Source of the DNA: Streptomyces ficellus
GTDB taxonomy: Bacteria; Actinomycetota; Actinomycetes; Streptomycetales; Streptomycetaceae
Assembly: GCF_030406405.1 (NCBI RefSeq)
Contig: NZ_JAUEPL010000006.1
Location: 62,001 to 126,000 of the forward strand
Direction of reading: 5' to 3'
Length of the DNA: 64,000 bases
Both the position numbers and the translations under genes were made by a program. Positions 1 through 10,574 of this stretch are shown piece after piece (the stretch's first letter is position 1; each line of letters starts with the position of its first letter). The notes below the pieces were generated by a model that did no database searches, was not told where the DNA came from, and was given only the letters and a program-made list of their open reading frames with translations.

Positions 1-341
1 GAGACCCTTGTCGAGACCCTTATGTGACGCCTTCGTGATCTTCGTCCGCCCAGCGGACGGTCAAATCCGTATAACGATCAGACCATCAAGACGTCCCCCT
101 TTGTAGTCAACAGGGGAGTTTGTCCGCTTTTTCCTGTGGCCCCGGCCACAGGCGCCTTCGCCGATCACCGGGGCGGCCGTGATAGATCTTCACGATCGCC
201 CGGACAACGCCACCCCTGTTTCCGGGTGCGCTCCGGCCGGCAGACCGCCGGCGGCACTCCATCCATATCCGGGGGGATCAGGACCTGATCCGCGGCCGCA
301 ACGCATTCGGCGCGGATCAGCGTGGAGAAAGGCGCACAACC
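1..341. other. Intergenic region upstream of the amino acid permease
   Basis: No convincing gene is seen in this first stretch. It begins with a short near-repeat (GAGACCCTTGTC / GAGACCCTTATG) and contains an AT-richer patch around 65-125, unusual for this genome, that could hold the permease promoter. A purine-rich GGAGAAAGG at about 323-331 is the likely ribosome binding site for the next gene. Confidence 0.4.
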
Positions 342-1772
342 ATGACCTCAGTGCAGGTCGACAAGCAGCACGACGGCAGTGAGGCCGCGGGAACCGCATC
401 CGGCGAGGGTGAGGGCTATCAGCGGGGCCTCGGCGCCCGTCAGATCCAGATGATCGCGATCGGCGGGGCCATCGGCACCGGGCTCTTCCTCGGCGCGGGC
501 AAGGCCATCTCCAAGGCCGGCCCGAGCCTGATCCTGGCGTACGCCATCGCCGGCCTCGTCATCTTCTTCATCATGCGGGCCCTGGGCGAGCTGCTCATGT
601 ACCGCCCCGTCTCGGGCTCCTTCTCCGAGTACGCCCGTGAGTTCGTCGGCCCCTTCGCGGGCTTCGTCACCGGCTGGACGTACTGGCTCTTCTGGGTCGT
701 CACCGGCATCACGGAGGTCACCGCGGCGGCCACGTACATGACGTACTGGTGGAACATCCCGCAGTGGGTCTCCGCCCTGGTCTTCACGGTCATCCTGTAC
801 GGCGCGAACCTGATCTCCGTGAAGCTCTTCGGCGAGCTGGAGTTCTGGTTCTCGATGGTGAAGGTCACCGCCATCATCGGCATGATCCTCATCTGCGCCG
901 GCATCCTCACCATCGGCTTCTCCGACGCCGGGGACACCGCCTCCATGACCCTGCTGTGGTCCGAGGGCGGCTTCTTCCCCCAGGGCATCGGCGGCACCGT
1001 GATGACCCTGCAGATCGTGATGTTCGCCTTCCTCGCGGTCGAGCTGGTCGGCGTCACCGCCGGCGAGTCCAAGGACCCGAAGGTCACCCTGCCCAAGGCC
1101 ATCAACACCGTCCCGTGGCGTATCGCCGTCTTCTACGTCGGCGCGCTGATCATGATCCTGTCGGTCGTGCCGTGGACGCACTTCAAGCCGGGCATCTCGC
1201 CGTTCGTCGCCGCCTTCGAGCAGATGGGCCTGGGGGTGGGCGCCGCGATCGTGAACTTCGTGGTGCTGACCGCCGCGCTGTCCTCCTGCAACTCGGGCAT
1301 GTACTCCACCGGCCGCATGCTGCGCGACCTCGCGCTCAACGGCCAGGGCCCGAAGCTCTTCACCCGGCTCACCAAGAGCGGCACCCCGCTGATCGGCACC
1401 ACCTTCTCGGCCGGCCTGATGCTCGTCGGCGTCTGGATCAACTACCAGTGGCCGGGCGACGCCTTCGACAAGGTCGTCTCCTTCGCGACCATCTCCGGCA
1501 TGTGGGCCTGGATCATGATCCTGGTCTCGCAGATCCGCTACCGGGCCAAGGCCGACCGCGGCGAGCTGCCGCAGTCCGAGTTCAAGGCCCCCGGCGCCCC
1601 GTTCACCAGCTGGTTCGCCCTGCTGTTCATCTTCGGCGTCATCGTGATGATGGGCATCGACAAGGAGGCGCGGGTCTCGCTGTACTGCGCCCCGCTGTGG
1701 GCCCTGATCCTGGGTGTCTCCTACCTGGTGCTCAAGGCGCGCAACCCGGAGAACGCCGCGTTCAAGCGCTGA
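342..1772 (+). CDS. Amino acid permease (APC superfamily, AAT family)
   Basis: A 476-residue polytopic membrane protein with about 12 hydrophobic segments. The first membrane segment carries the APC signature GAIGTGLFLGAGKAI (about residues 41-55), followed by GPSLILAYAIAGL and the conserved ALGELLMYRPVSGSFSEYA region, typical of proton-coupled amino acid symporters such as GabP, AnsP, CycA and AroP. It should import one or a few amino acids across the cytoplasmic membrane; the substrate cannot be told from sequence. The chosen ATG has GGAGAAAGG about 10 bases upstream. A strong hairpin follows the stop, so it looks monocistronic. Confidence 0.9.
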   Translation: MTSVQVDKQHDGSEAAGTASGEGEGYQRGLGARQIQMIAIGGAIGTGLFLGAGKAISKAGPSLILAYAIAGLVIFFIMRALGELLMYRPVSGSFSEYAREFVGPFAGFVTGWTYWLFWVVTGITEVTAAATYMTYWWNIPQWVSALVFTVILYGANLISVKLFGELEFWFSMVKVTAIIGMILICAGILTIGFSDAGDTASMTLLWSEGGFFPQGIGGTVMTLQIVMFAFLAVELVGVTAGESKDPKVTLPKAINTVPWRIAVFYVGALIMILSVVPWTHFKPGISPFVAAFEQMGLGVGAAIVNFVVLTAALSSCNSGMYSTGRMLRDLALNGQGPKLFTRLTKSGTPLIGTTFSAGLMLVGVWINYQWPGDAFDKVVSFATISGMWAWIMILVSQIRYRAKADRGELPQSEFKAPGAPFTSWFALLFIFGVIVMMGIDKEARVSLYCAPLWALILGVSYLVLKARNPENAAFKR

Positions 1773-1787
1773 CCCCGTCCAGCATGT

Positions 1788-1824
1788 GGGCCCGCCCGTA
1801 CCAGCACTCGGTACGGGCGGGCCC
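1788..1824 (+). terminator. Rho-independent-type hairpin after permease
   Basis: A perfect 15-bp inverted repeat (GGGCCCGCCCGTACC and its complement) with a 7-base loop lies 15 bases after the permease stop. There is no long U tract, as is usual in Streptomyces terminators. Confidence 0.75.
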
Positions 1825-1838
1825 GTCTGCTTATCCTG

Positions 1839-2267
1839 ATGCGCATGCTGACCATCACACGGGCTCTGTACGACCAGATCGTCGCGCACGCGCGCGAGGA
1901 CCACCCGGACGAGGCCTGCGGCGTGGTCGCGGGCCCGGCCGGCACGGGGCGCCCCGAGCGGTTCATCCCGATGCTCAACGCGGCGCGCTCGCCCACGTTC
2001 TACGAATTCGACTCGGGCGACCTGCTGAAGCTGTACCGCGAGATGGACGACCGCGACGAGGAACCGGTCATCGTCTACCACTCGCACACCGCCACCGAGG
2101 CGTACCCCTCCCGCACCGACGTCTCGTACGCCAACGAGCCCGGCGCGCACTACGTGCTGGTCTCCACCGCCGACACCGACGGCGCCGGACCCTTCCAGTT
2201 CCGGTCGTTCCGCATCGTCGACGGCGAGATCACCGAGGAAGAGGTCGAGGTCGTCGAGGCGTACTGA
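1839..2267 (+). CDS. mec: M67 family JAMM metallopeptidase (Mec+-like)
   Basis: A 142-residue zinc peptidase of the JAB1/MPN/Mov34 fold. The JAMM motif is complete: Glu25 in DEACG, then H81-S-H83, seven residues, S91-R-T-D94. In Mycobacterium tuberculosis the equivalent Mec+ hydrolyses the CysO-cysteine adduct and releases cysteine. The downstream cysO and cysM genes support the same job. An alternative start is the ATG at 1845; a TATCCT box at 1832-1837 is placed so that a transcript could begin at about that ATG, meaning leaderless translation is possible. The family can also trim residues after a Gly-Gly end, relevant because CysO here ends GG-MR. Confidence 0.9.
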   Translation: MRMLTITRALYDQIVAHAREDHPDEACGVVAGPAGTGRPERFIPMLNAARSPTFYEFDSGDLLKLYREMDDRDEEPVIVYHSHTATEAYPSRTDVSYANEPGAHYVLVSTADTDGAGPFQFRSFRIVDGEITEEEVEVVEAY

Positions 2268-2342
2268 CGGTCCCGTCCCGCATCGTGGGCCAAAATCGTC
2301 CACCATGCGATATCACACTCCGGATACCCGACCGGGAATCGA

Positions 2343-2348
2343 TACGAT
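2343..2348 (+). promoter_or_regulatory. Candidate -10 box for a leaderless leader-peptide transcript
   Basis: TACGAT fits the actinobacterial TANNNT -10 consensus and ends six bases before the leader-peptide ATG at 2355, so transcription could start at that A. No good -35 hexamer is visible. This is inference from spacing only. Confidence 0.4.
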
Positions 2349-2354
2349 GACCGC

Positions 2355-3801
<1,447 letters not shown>

Positions 3802-3821
3802 CGCCCCGGGGCGGTACCGCG

Positions 3822-4015
3822 CCCCCGGAGCCCGGCCCTCGTGCGACCACGGCCCGCACTCGGCGTACGGCCGGGGTGGGGCCGTGCCCCTGGAGCCCGG
3901 CCCTCATCCGACCACGGCCCGCACCCGGCGTACGCCGGGGTGGAACCACGCCCCTGGAGCCCGGCCCTCATCCGACCACGGCCCGCACCCGGCGTACGGC
4001 CGGGGTGGGGCCGTG
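3822..4015. repeat. Three tandem copies of a 63-65 bp GC-rich repeat
   Basis: Three adjacent copies (about 3822-3886, 3887-3949 and 3951-4015) share the core CCCGGCCCTCATCCGACCAC followed by GGCCCGCACCCGGCGTACG. They begin about 20 bases after the cysM stop. Frames crossing them are open on both strands because stop codons are rare at this GC content, and none looks like a protein. Confidence 0.8.
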
Positions 4016-4035
4016 CAGGGTCGTCCCCGCAGGGG

Positions 4036-4083
4036 GGTGGGGGTCCCCCCTGCTCGAGCGAAGCCGAGAGCTTGGGGGAGGCG
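4036..4083. repeat. Dispersed Streptomyces hairpin element
   Basis: A G-run/C-run hairpin around CTGCTCGAGCGAAGCCGAGA, in which runs of C and G flank paired CTCG/CGAG segments. I recognise this as a palindromic intergenic element that recurs in many Streptomyces genomes and is often mistranslated as part of false proteins. The rest of the gap to 4413 is C-rich with no gene seen. Confidence 0.65.
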
Positions 4084-4413
4084 AAGCAGGGGCTCCCATC
4101 CACGAGACCCAAGGCCGCCGTCCCCGAGGAGACGAGCCCGGAGGGGCCCCGCCCCCACCCACCGGCCCACGCCGCCACCGCGGCCCGCCGCGCACTCCCC
4201 CCACCGCGCCCCCGGCCCACGCCCCCCCACCCCGCCCCAGCGCACCCCCCTCGCCCTCCCCCCGGCGCCCGAACCGGTGACAGCACAGGTGAGTTGCCCC
4301 ACACAGAGGCACTGCGAAGGAGCGCCCCGCCCCGCCGCGCCTTACGCTCGGTAAACCGCACGACCTCCCCTGTCAGCGCCTGCCCGGCTTCCGTCCACGG
4401 AGGTTCACGCTCC

Positions 4414-5166
4414 ATGAAGCTCACCGTCGTCGGCTGCTCGGGGTCGTTCCCGTCCGCGGAATCGGCCTGTTCGAGCTACCTCGTTGAGGCCGACGGCTTC
4501 CGGCTGCTCCTCGACATGGGCAACGGCGCCCTGGGCGAGCTGCAGCGCCACATCGGTCTGTACGACCTGGACGCGATCTTCCTCAGCCATCTGCACGCCG
4601 ATCACTGCATCGACATGTGCGGGTACTTCGTCGCGCGCTACTACCGCCACGAGGGCGGCCGCTGCCCGGCGATCCCCGTGTACGCGCCGGACGGCGCCGA
4701 GCAGCGGCTGACGACGGCGTACGCGGACACCCCGTCCGACACGTCGATGAGCGAGGTGTTCGACTTCCACACGCTCAAGCCCGGCTCCTTCCAGGTCGGC
4801 CCGTTCCAGATCCGTACGGAGAAGGTGTGCCACCCGGTCGAGGCGTACGGCTTCCGCATCGAGCACGCCGGGAAGTCGCTCACGTACTCCGGTGACACGG
4901 GTGTCTGCGCCGCGCTCGACGAGCTGGCCGCGGGTGTCGACCTGTTCCTGTGCGAGGCGTCCTTCACGTACGGCAAGGAGGACATCCCGGCGCTCCACCT
5001 CAACGGCCGCGAGGCGGGGGCCCACGCGGCGCGTGCGAGCGCCAAGCGGCTGGTCCTCACGCACATCCCGCCGTGGACGGACGGCGAGCGCAACCTCGCC
5101 GACGCCCGCGCGGTGTACGACGGCCCGTCGGAGCTCGCGTACGCGGGAGCCGTGTACGAGGTGTGA
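4414..5166 (+). CDS. MBL-fold metallohydrolase, probable cyclic-nucleotide phosphodiesterase (Rv1339-like)
   Basis: A 250-residue metallo-beta-lactamase-fold protein. The metal motif is SHLHADH at residues 58-64 (H59, H61, D63, H64), with later ligands in KVCHPVEAYGF, YSGDTGVC and LTHIPPW. GGAGG at 4399-4403 supports the ATG at 4414; longer frames upstream run through repeats and are rejected. In mycobacteria the gene between the mec-cysO-cysM cluster and rph is Rv1339, reported as an atypical class II cAMP phosphodiesterase. Here it lies near the same partners, so hydrolysis of cyclic nucleotides is the best guess; a ribonuclease Z-like role is less likely. Confidence 0.8.
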   Translation: MKLTVVGCSGSFPSAESACSSYLVEADGFRLLLDMGNGALGELQRHIGLYDLDAIFLSHLHADHCIDMCGYFVARYYRHEGGRCPAIPVYAPDGAEQRLTTAYADTPSDTSMSEVFDFHTLKPGSFQVGPFQIRTEKVCHPVEAYGFRIEHAGKSLTYSGDTGVCAALDELAAGVDLFLCEASFTYGKEDIPALHLNGREAGAHAARASAKRLVLTHIPPWTDGERNLADARAVYDGPSELAYAGAVYEV

Positions 5167-5168
5167 AA

Positions 5169-5194
5169 AAGGCCCCCGGGTGACCGGGGGCCTT
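5169..5194. terminator. Bidirectional hairpin between convergent genes
   Basis: AAGGCCCCCGG pairs with CCGGGGGCCTT across a 4-base loop, with A's on the left and T's on the right. It can therefore terminate both the rightward phosphodiesterase gene and the leftward EIIC gene that converge here. Confidence 0.85.
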
Positions 5195-5209
5195 CTCGGT
5201 GGTGCTCGC

Positions 5210-6472
<1,263 letters not shown>

Positions 6473-6561
6473 CACGTTCCTCCAGGTGGGCAAGGCGCCG
6501 CCCGGGGACATTGAGGTAATGGGGGGGACGGCGGCGTCTCGGGAAACGCGGCGCGACGCCG

Positions 6562-6577
6562 CGTGGTCTACACCACT
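6562..6577. promoter_or_regulatory. DasR operator (dre-like) 1 upstream of nagE2
   Basis: CGTGGTCTACACCACT matches the remembered dre consensus ACTGGTCTAGACCACT at 13 of 16 positions. It lies 90 bp upstream of the EIIC start, in the gap after the nagE1 terminator. Confidence 0.65.
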
Positions 6578-6578
6578 A

Positions 6579-6594
6579 GCTGGTGTAGACCTGT
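6579..6594. promoter_or_regulatory. DasR operator (dre-like) 2 upstream of nagE2
   Basis: GCTGGTGTAGACCTGT matches the dre consensus at 12 of 16 positions with the central GTAGACC intact. It adjoins the previous site, giving a tandem pair that may bind two DasR dimers. Confidence 0.65.
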
Positions 6595-6640
6595 TGTAGC
6601 ACGGTGAGGGTTCGATAAGGAACTTGCGATTCGGTAACGC

Positions 6641-6670
6641 CGGAGGGGCCCCGGAATCGGGGCCCCTCCG
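6641..6670 (-). terminator. Hairpin terminator after nagE1
   Basis: CGGAGGGGCCCC and its exact complement are separated by 6 bases, 14 bases beyond the nagE1 stop on the minus strand. It separates the two EIIC genes into distinct transcription units. Confidence 0.8.
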
Positions 6671-6683
6671 GGTAAGTGGGCGG

Positions 6684-7970
6684 CTACGGCTTGGTGACGT
6701 CCGTCTCCGCTTCCTCCGGTTCGCGGCCCGGTGTCTTGAGGTCGAACGTGGTGATCGCGAAGCGGAAGACCACGTAATACACCGCCGCGAACGCGAGCCC
6801 GATCGGGATGATCAGCCACGGTTTCGTCGCCAGGCCCCAGTTGATGACGTAGTCGATCAGGCCGGCCGAGAAGCTGAAGCCGTCCTTGACCCCGAGCGCC
6901 CAGGTCACCGCCATCGAGACACCGGTGAGCACGGCGTGGATCGCGTACAGCACAGGGGCCACGAAGAGGAACGAGTACTCGATGGGCTCCGTGATGCCGG
7001 TGACGAACGACGTCAGGGCGACCGACAGCATCAGGCCGCCGACCTCCTTGCGGCGCTCGGGCCTGGCGCAGTGAGTGATCGCCAGCGCCGCCGCCGGGAG
7101 GGCGAACATCATGATCGGGAAGAAGCCGGTGGTGAACTGCCCCGCGTCCGGGTCACCCGCCAGGAACATGTTGATGTCACCGTGCACGACCGTGCCGTCC
7201 GGCTTGGTGTAGGTGCCGAACTGGAACCAGATCGGCACGTTCAGGAACTGGTGCAGGCCGATCACCAGCAGCGCCCTGTTGGCGATGCCGAAGAGGCCCG
7301 CACCCCATGCGCCAAGGTCCACCAGCCAGTCGCTGAAGTTTTCCAGCCCCTCGCCGATCGGCGGCCAGATCCACAGGCACAGCGCGGCGAAGGCGATCGC
7401 GACGAACGACATGATGATCGGGACGAGCCGGCGGCCGTTGAAGAAGCCGAGCCAGTCGACCAGCTTCACCCGGTGGTAGCGCTGCCAGAACCACGCCGTC
7501 AGCAGACCCATGACGATGCCGCCGAAGACGCCCGGATTCTGGTACGTGTACGCGGCGAAGGTGTCGTTCGCGGCCAGGCAGCCGCCCCCGACGTCCCTCG
7601 TGCCCGCCGGGCAGTCCTTGGGGAACGCGTGCAGCACCCCCCGGTACACCAGGAACCCCGCCACGGCCGCGAGCGCCGTCGAGCCGTCCGACTTCTTGGC
7701 CATGCCGATCGCGACGCCGACGCAGAACAGCAGCGGCAGCCCGAGGTCGCTGTCCAGCAGCGCGCCGCCCGCCCCGGCCATCACTCTGGCGACGTTGGTC
7801 CAGTTCAGCCCGTCCGCCCCGAACACGTCCGGCTGGCCCAGACGGTTGAGGATGCCCGCCGCGGGCAGGACGGCGATGGGCAGTTGAAGGCTGCGGCCCA
7901 TCTTCTGCAACCCCTGGAAGGCCCCCGCCCACCGCTTCGGCTTCGGCGCTGCCGCACTCTCGGAGCTCAT
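6684..7970 (-). CDS. nagE1: PTS permease EIIC, glucose/GlcNAc family (NagE1-like)
   Basis: A 428-residue EIIC with the same architecture as its neighbour: KMGRSLQLPIAVLPAAGIL, an extracytoplasmic insertion with CPAGTRDVGGGC not present in the paralogue, VIGLHQFLNVPIWF, and SFVTGITEPIEYSFLF. There is no fused EIIB or EIIA, so the phosphate must come from the divergently encoded EIIB. The start is fixed by a GGGAGGAGG site immediately upstream. In S. coelicolor the equivalent gene, nagE1, contributes little to GlcNAc uptake, so its true substrate is uncertain. A near-perfect dre lies 21 bp upstream. Confidence 0.85.
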   Translation of the reverse strand: MSSESAAAPKPKRWAGAFQGLQKMGRSLQLPIAVLPAAGILNRLGQPDVFGADGLNWTNVARVMAGAGGALLDSDLGLPLLFCVGVAIGMAKKSDGSTALAAVAGFLVYRGVLHAFPKDCPAGTRDVGGGCLAANDTFAAYTYQNPGVFGGIVMGLLTAWFWQRYHRVKLVDWLGFFNGRRLVPIIMSFVAIAFAALCLWIWPPIGEGLENFSDWLVDLGAWGAGLFGIANRALLVIGLHQFLNVPIWFQFGTYTKPDGTVVHGDINMFLAGDPDAGQFTTGFFPIMMFALPAAALAITHCARPERRKEVGGLMLSVALTSFVTGITEPIEYSFLFVAPVLYAIHAVLTGVSMAVTWALGVKDGFSFSAGLIDYVINWGLATKPWLIIPIGLAFAAVYYVVFRFAITTFDLKTPGREPEEAETDVTKP

Positions 7971-7990
7971 CGGCGTCCTCCTCCCGGGAC

Positions 7991-8006
7991 ACTGGTGTAG
8001 ACCAGT
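7991..8006. promoter_or_regulatory. DasR operator (dre) between nagE1 and nagF
   Basis: ACTGGTGTAGACCAGT is a palindrome-like 16-mer differing at one position from ACTGGTCTAGACCAGT. It lies in the divergent promoter region of the EIIC (minus) and EIIB (plus) genes and could control both. Confidence 0.8.
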
Positions 8007-8168
8007 TGCGCTATGGTGGGCGCTGGTGATCGTCATCCTTCGGTACAACCGGGTTATGCGCCCGCGAAGATGGGCCAACCGTGCGTTACCGTGACGAAAG
8101 ACCTAGGTGGGCCGAGCAGCGCTCAGTGCTCTCGAACGCTCAGTGCTCTTGAACGCAGGGAGAATGAC

Positions 8169-8402
8169 ATGGCCAGCAAGGCTGAGAAGATCGTCGCCGG
8201 GCTCGGTGGCATCGACAACATCGAAGAGGTCGAGGGCTGCATCACCCGCCTGCGGACCGAGGTCAACGACCCCGCCCTCGTCGACGAGGCCGCGCTGAAG
8301 GCCGCCGGCGCCCACGGCGTCGTGAAGATGGGCACCGCCATCCAGGTCGTCATCGGTACCGACGCCGACCCGATCGCCGCCGAGATCGAAGACATGATGT
8401 GA
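8169..8402 (+). CDS. nagF: PTS EIIB subunit, glucose/GlcNAc type (NagF-like)
   Basis: A 77-residue free-standing EIIB. The phospho-accepting cysteine is C24 in EGCITRLRTEV, followed by the conserved GAHGVVKMGTAIQVVIG. It takes the phosphate from EIIA (the Crr homologue, not in this window) and gives it to sugar passing through the EIIC permeases. The ATG at 8169 follows GGGAG at 8159-8163; the frame stays open further upstream but without a ribosome site. It is transcribed divergently from nagE1 and ends in a strong hairpin. Confidence 0.9.
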   Translation: MASKAEKIVAGLGGIDNIEEVEGCITRLRTEVNDPALVDEAALKAAGAHGVVKMGTAIQVVIGTDADPIAAEIEDMM

Positions 8403-8424
8403 GCCTGGCTGACCGCTCTCACCC

Positions 8425-8462
8425 GTGAGGGGCCCGTTCCGGTACCGGAACGGGCCCCTCAC
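8425..8462 (+). terminator. Strong perfect inverted repeat after nagF
   Basis: A perfect 19-bp inverted repeat centred at 8443/8444 around CCGGTACCGG, starting 22 bases after the EIIB stop. It isolates nagF from rph. Confidence 0.85.
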
Positions 8463-8485
8463 GCATCGGGGACTAGGCTCATCAC

Positions 8486-9217
<732 letters not shown>

Positions 9218-9381
9218 CGAGACCGCGGCCACCGCGGCAACCACGGCCGCGTTCGACGGCGTCTCTACGCACGCGGGCGTACGGATCACCCCGTACGCCC
9301 GTCCACACCCTCGCCCGCCCCACCCAGCCCCACCCCGTCCCGACACCGCTCCACCCCGTCCCGACTCCGGAGGACCCGCCC

Positions 9382-9765
9382 ATGCGCCGACGCCGCACCG
9401 CCGCTCTCGCCGCCGCCACCGCAGTGCTCGCCCTCACCGGAGCCGTCGGCTGCGCCGCGCTCGACAAGGGACTGGACTGCGTCCGGACCGCCGACGCCAT
9501 CGCCACCAGCGTCGACAAGCTCAGCCGGGCCGTCTCCGGCGCCGCCGGCGACCCCACCCAGCTGAACGAGTCCCTCAACGAGATCGAGCGGGAACTGTCC
9601 ACCCTCAAGGGCACCACCGACAACGCCGACCTCTCCAAGGCCGTCGACGACCTCGGCAAGGGCGTCCAAAGCGTCCGCACCGCCGTCGAGAACGGTGACA
9701 CGACCCCGGACATCGCGCCCGTGACCGACGCCGCCGCCGAGGTCGGCAAGGTCTGCACCCCGTGA
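9382..9765 (+). CDS. Small putative lipoprotein
   Basis: A 127-residue protein with a lipoprotein signal: RRRR, a hydrophobic stretch, then AVGC with the lipidated Cys at residue 24. The mature part is mostly helical and rich in Ala, Asp, Lys and Thr, with heptad-like spacing (VDKLSRAV, LNEIERELSTLK), and ends in VCTP. Two further cysteines (C33 and near the C-terminus) could form a disulfide outside the cell. A GGAGG sits before the ATG. It lies between rph and rdgB and is probably cotranscribed with them. Function unknown. Confidence 0.8.
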   Translation: MRRRRTAALAAATAVLALTGAVGCAALDKGLDCVRTADAIATSVDKLSRAVSGAAGDPTQLNESLNEIERELSTLKGTTDNADLSKAVDDLGKGVQSVRTAVENGDTTPDIAPVTDAAAEVGKVCTP

Positions 9766-9785
9766 GCCCCGGGATACTGGGGGGC

Positions 9786-10388
9786 ATGACCCGCCTGATC
9801 CTCGCCACCCGCAACGCCGGGAAGATCACCGAACTGCACGCGATCCTCGCCGACGCGGGCCTGGCCCACGAACTCGTCGGCGCGGACGCCTTTCCCGAGG
9901 TGCCCGACGTCAAGGAGACCGGCGTCACCTTCGCCGAGAACGCGCTCCTCAAGGCCCACGCCCTCGCGCAGGCCACCGGCCTGCCCGCCATCGCCGACGA
10001 CTCCGGCCTCTGCGTCGACGTCCTCGGCGGCGCGCCCGGCATCTTCTCCGCCCGCTGGGCGGGCCGGCACGGCGACGACAAGGCCAACCTCGACCTCCTC
10101 CTCGCCCAGCTCGCCGACATCGCCCCGCCGCACCGCGGAGCCCACTTCGCCTGCGCGGCCGCCCTGGCGCTGCCCGGCGGCACCGAACGTGTCGTCGAAG
10201 GCCGCCTCACCGGCACGCTGCGCCACACCCCCTCGGGCACGAACGGCTTCGGCTACGACCCGATCCTCCAGCCGGACGGCGAGACCCGCACCTGCGCCGA
10301 ACTGACCCCCGCGGAGAAGAACGCCATCAGCCACCGCGGCAAGGCCTTCCGCGCCCTGGTCCCGGTCATCCGCGAACTGGTCGGCTGA
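9786..10388 (+). CDS. rdgB: XTP/dITP diphosphatase (RdgB/HAM1)
   Basis: A 200-residue house-cleaning pyrophosphatase that removes dITP, XTP and related deaminated purine nucleotides from the pool. It starts MTRLILATRNAGKITEL with the nucleotide-binding TRNAGK motif, then DDSGLCVDVLGGAPG with metal-binding acidic residues, and SGTNGFGYDPIL. The ATG at 9786 follows a CTGGGGGG site; an in-frame GTG at 9762 is possible but would overlap the upstream reading frame. Confidence 0.95.
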   Translation: MTRLILATRNAGKITELHAILADAGLAHELVGADAFPEVPDVKETGVTFAENALLKAHALAQATGLPAIADDSGLCVDVLGGAPGIFSARWAGRHGDDKANLDLLLAQLADIAPPHRGAHFACAAALALPGGTERVVEGRLTGTLRHTPSGTNGFGYDPILQPDGETRTCAELTPAEKNAISHRGKAFRALVPVIRELVG

Positions 10389-10403
10389 CTCACGCAGTTA
10401 CGC

Positions 10404-10437
10404 CGAAGGGCCGCCCCGCGTACGGGACGGCCCTTCG
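10404..10437. terminator. Hairpin between rdgB and tRNA-Leu
   Basis: CGAAGGGCCGCCCCG pairs with CGGGACGGCCCTTCG (one G-U pair), 4-base loop. It can serve rdgB on the plus strand and tRNA-Leu on the minus strand. Confidence 0.8.
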
Positions 10438-10442
10438 CCGCG

Positions 10443-10526
10443 TGCGGCCGGAGGGACTTGAACCCTCACGGGTGTTACCCCACTGGGACCTAAACCCAGC
10501 GTGACTGCCAATTCCACCACGGCCGC
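10443..10526 (-). tRNA. tRNA-Leu (anticodon UAG)
   Basis: An 84-nt tRNA on the minus strand. The acceptor stem GCGGCCG pairs with CGGCCGC, with discriminator A. The anticodon loop TTTAGGT lies between CTGGG and CCCAG and reads UAG. A long variable arm (class II tRNA) and the T arm GGGTTCAAGTCCC are present. CCA is not encoded. Confidence 0.96.
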
Positions 10527-10574
10527 GTGCGCGCCCCATCGTAGTGGGCCGCCCGCCGCCATTCGACGCCCCCG

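Noticed and set aside
348..2306. A 652-codon open frame on the minus strand across the permease and M67 genes
   Set aside because: It is antisense to two genes with clear family motifs, has repeated His/Asp/Gly composition and no domain; it reflects the high GC content.
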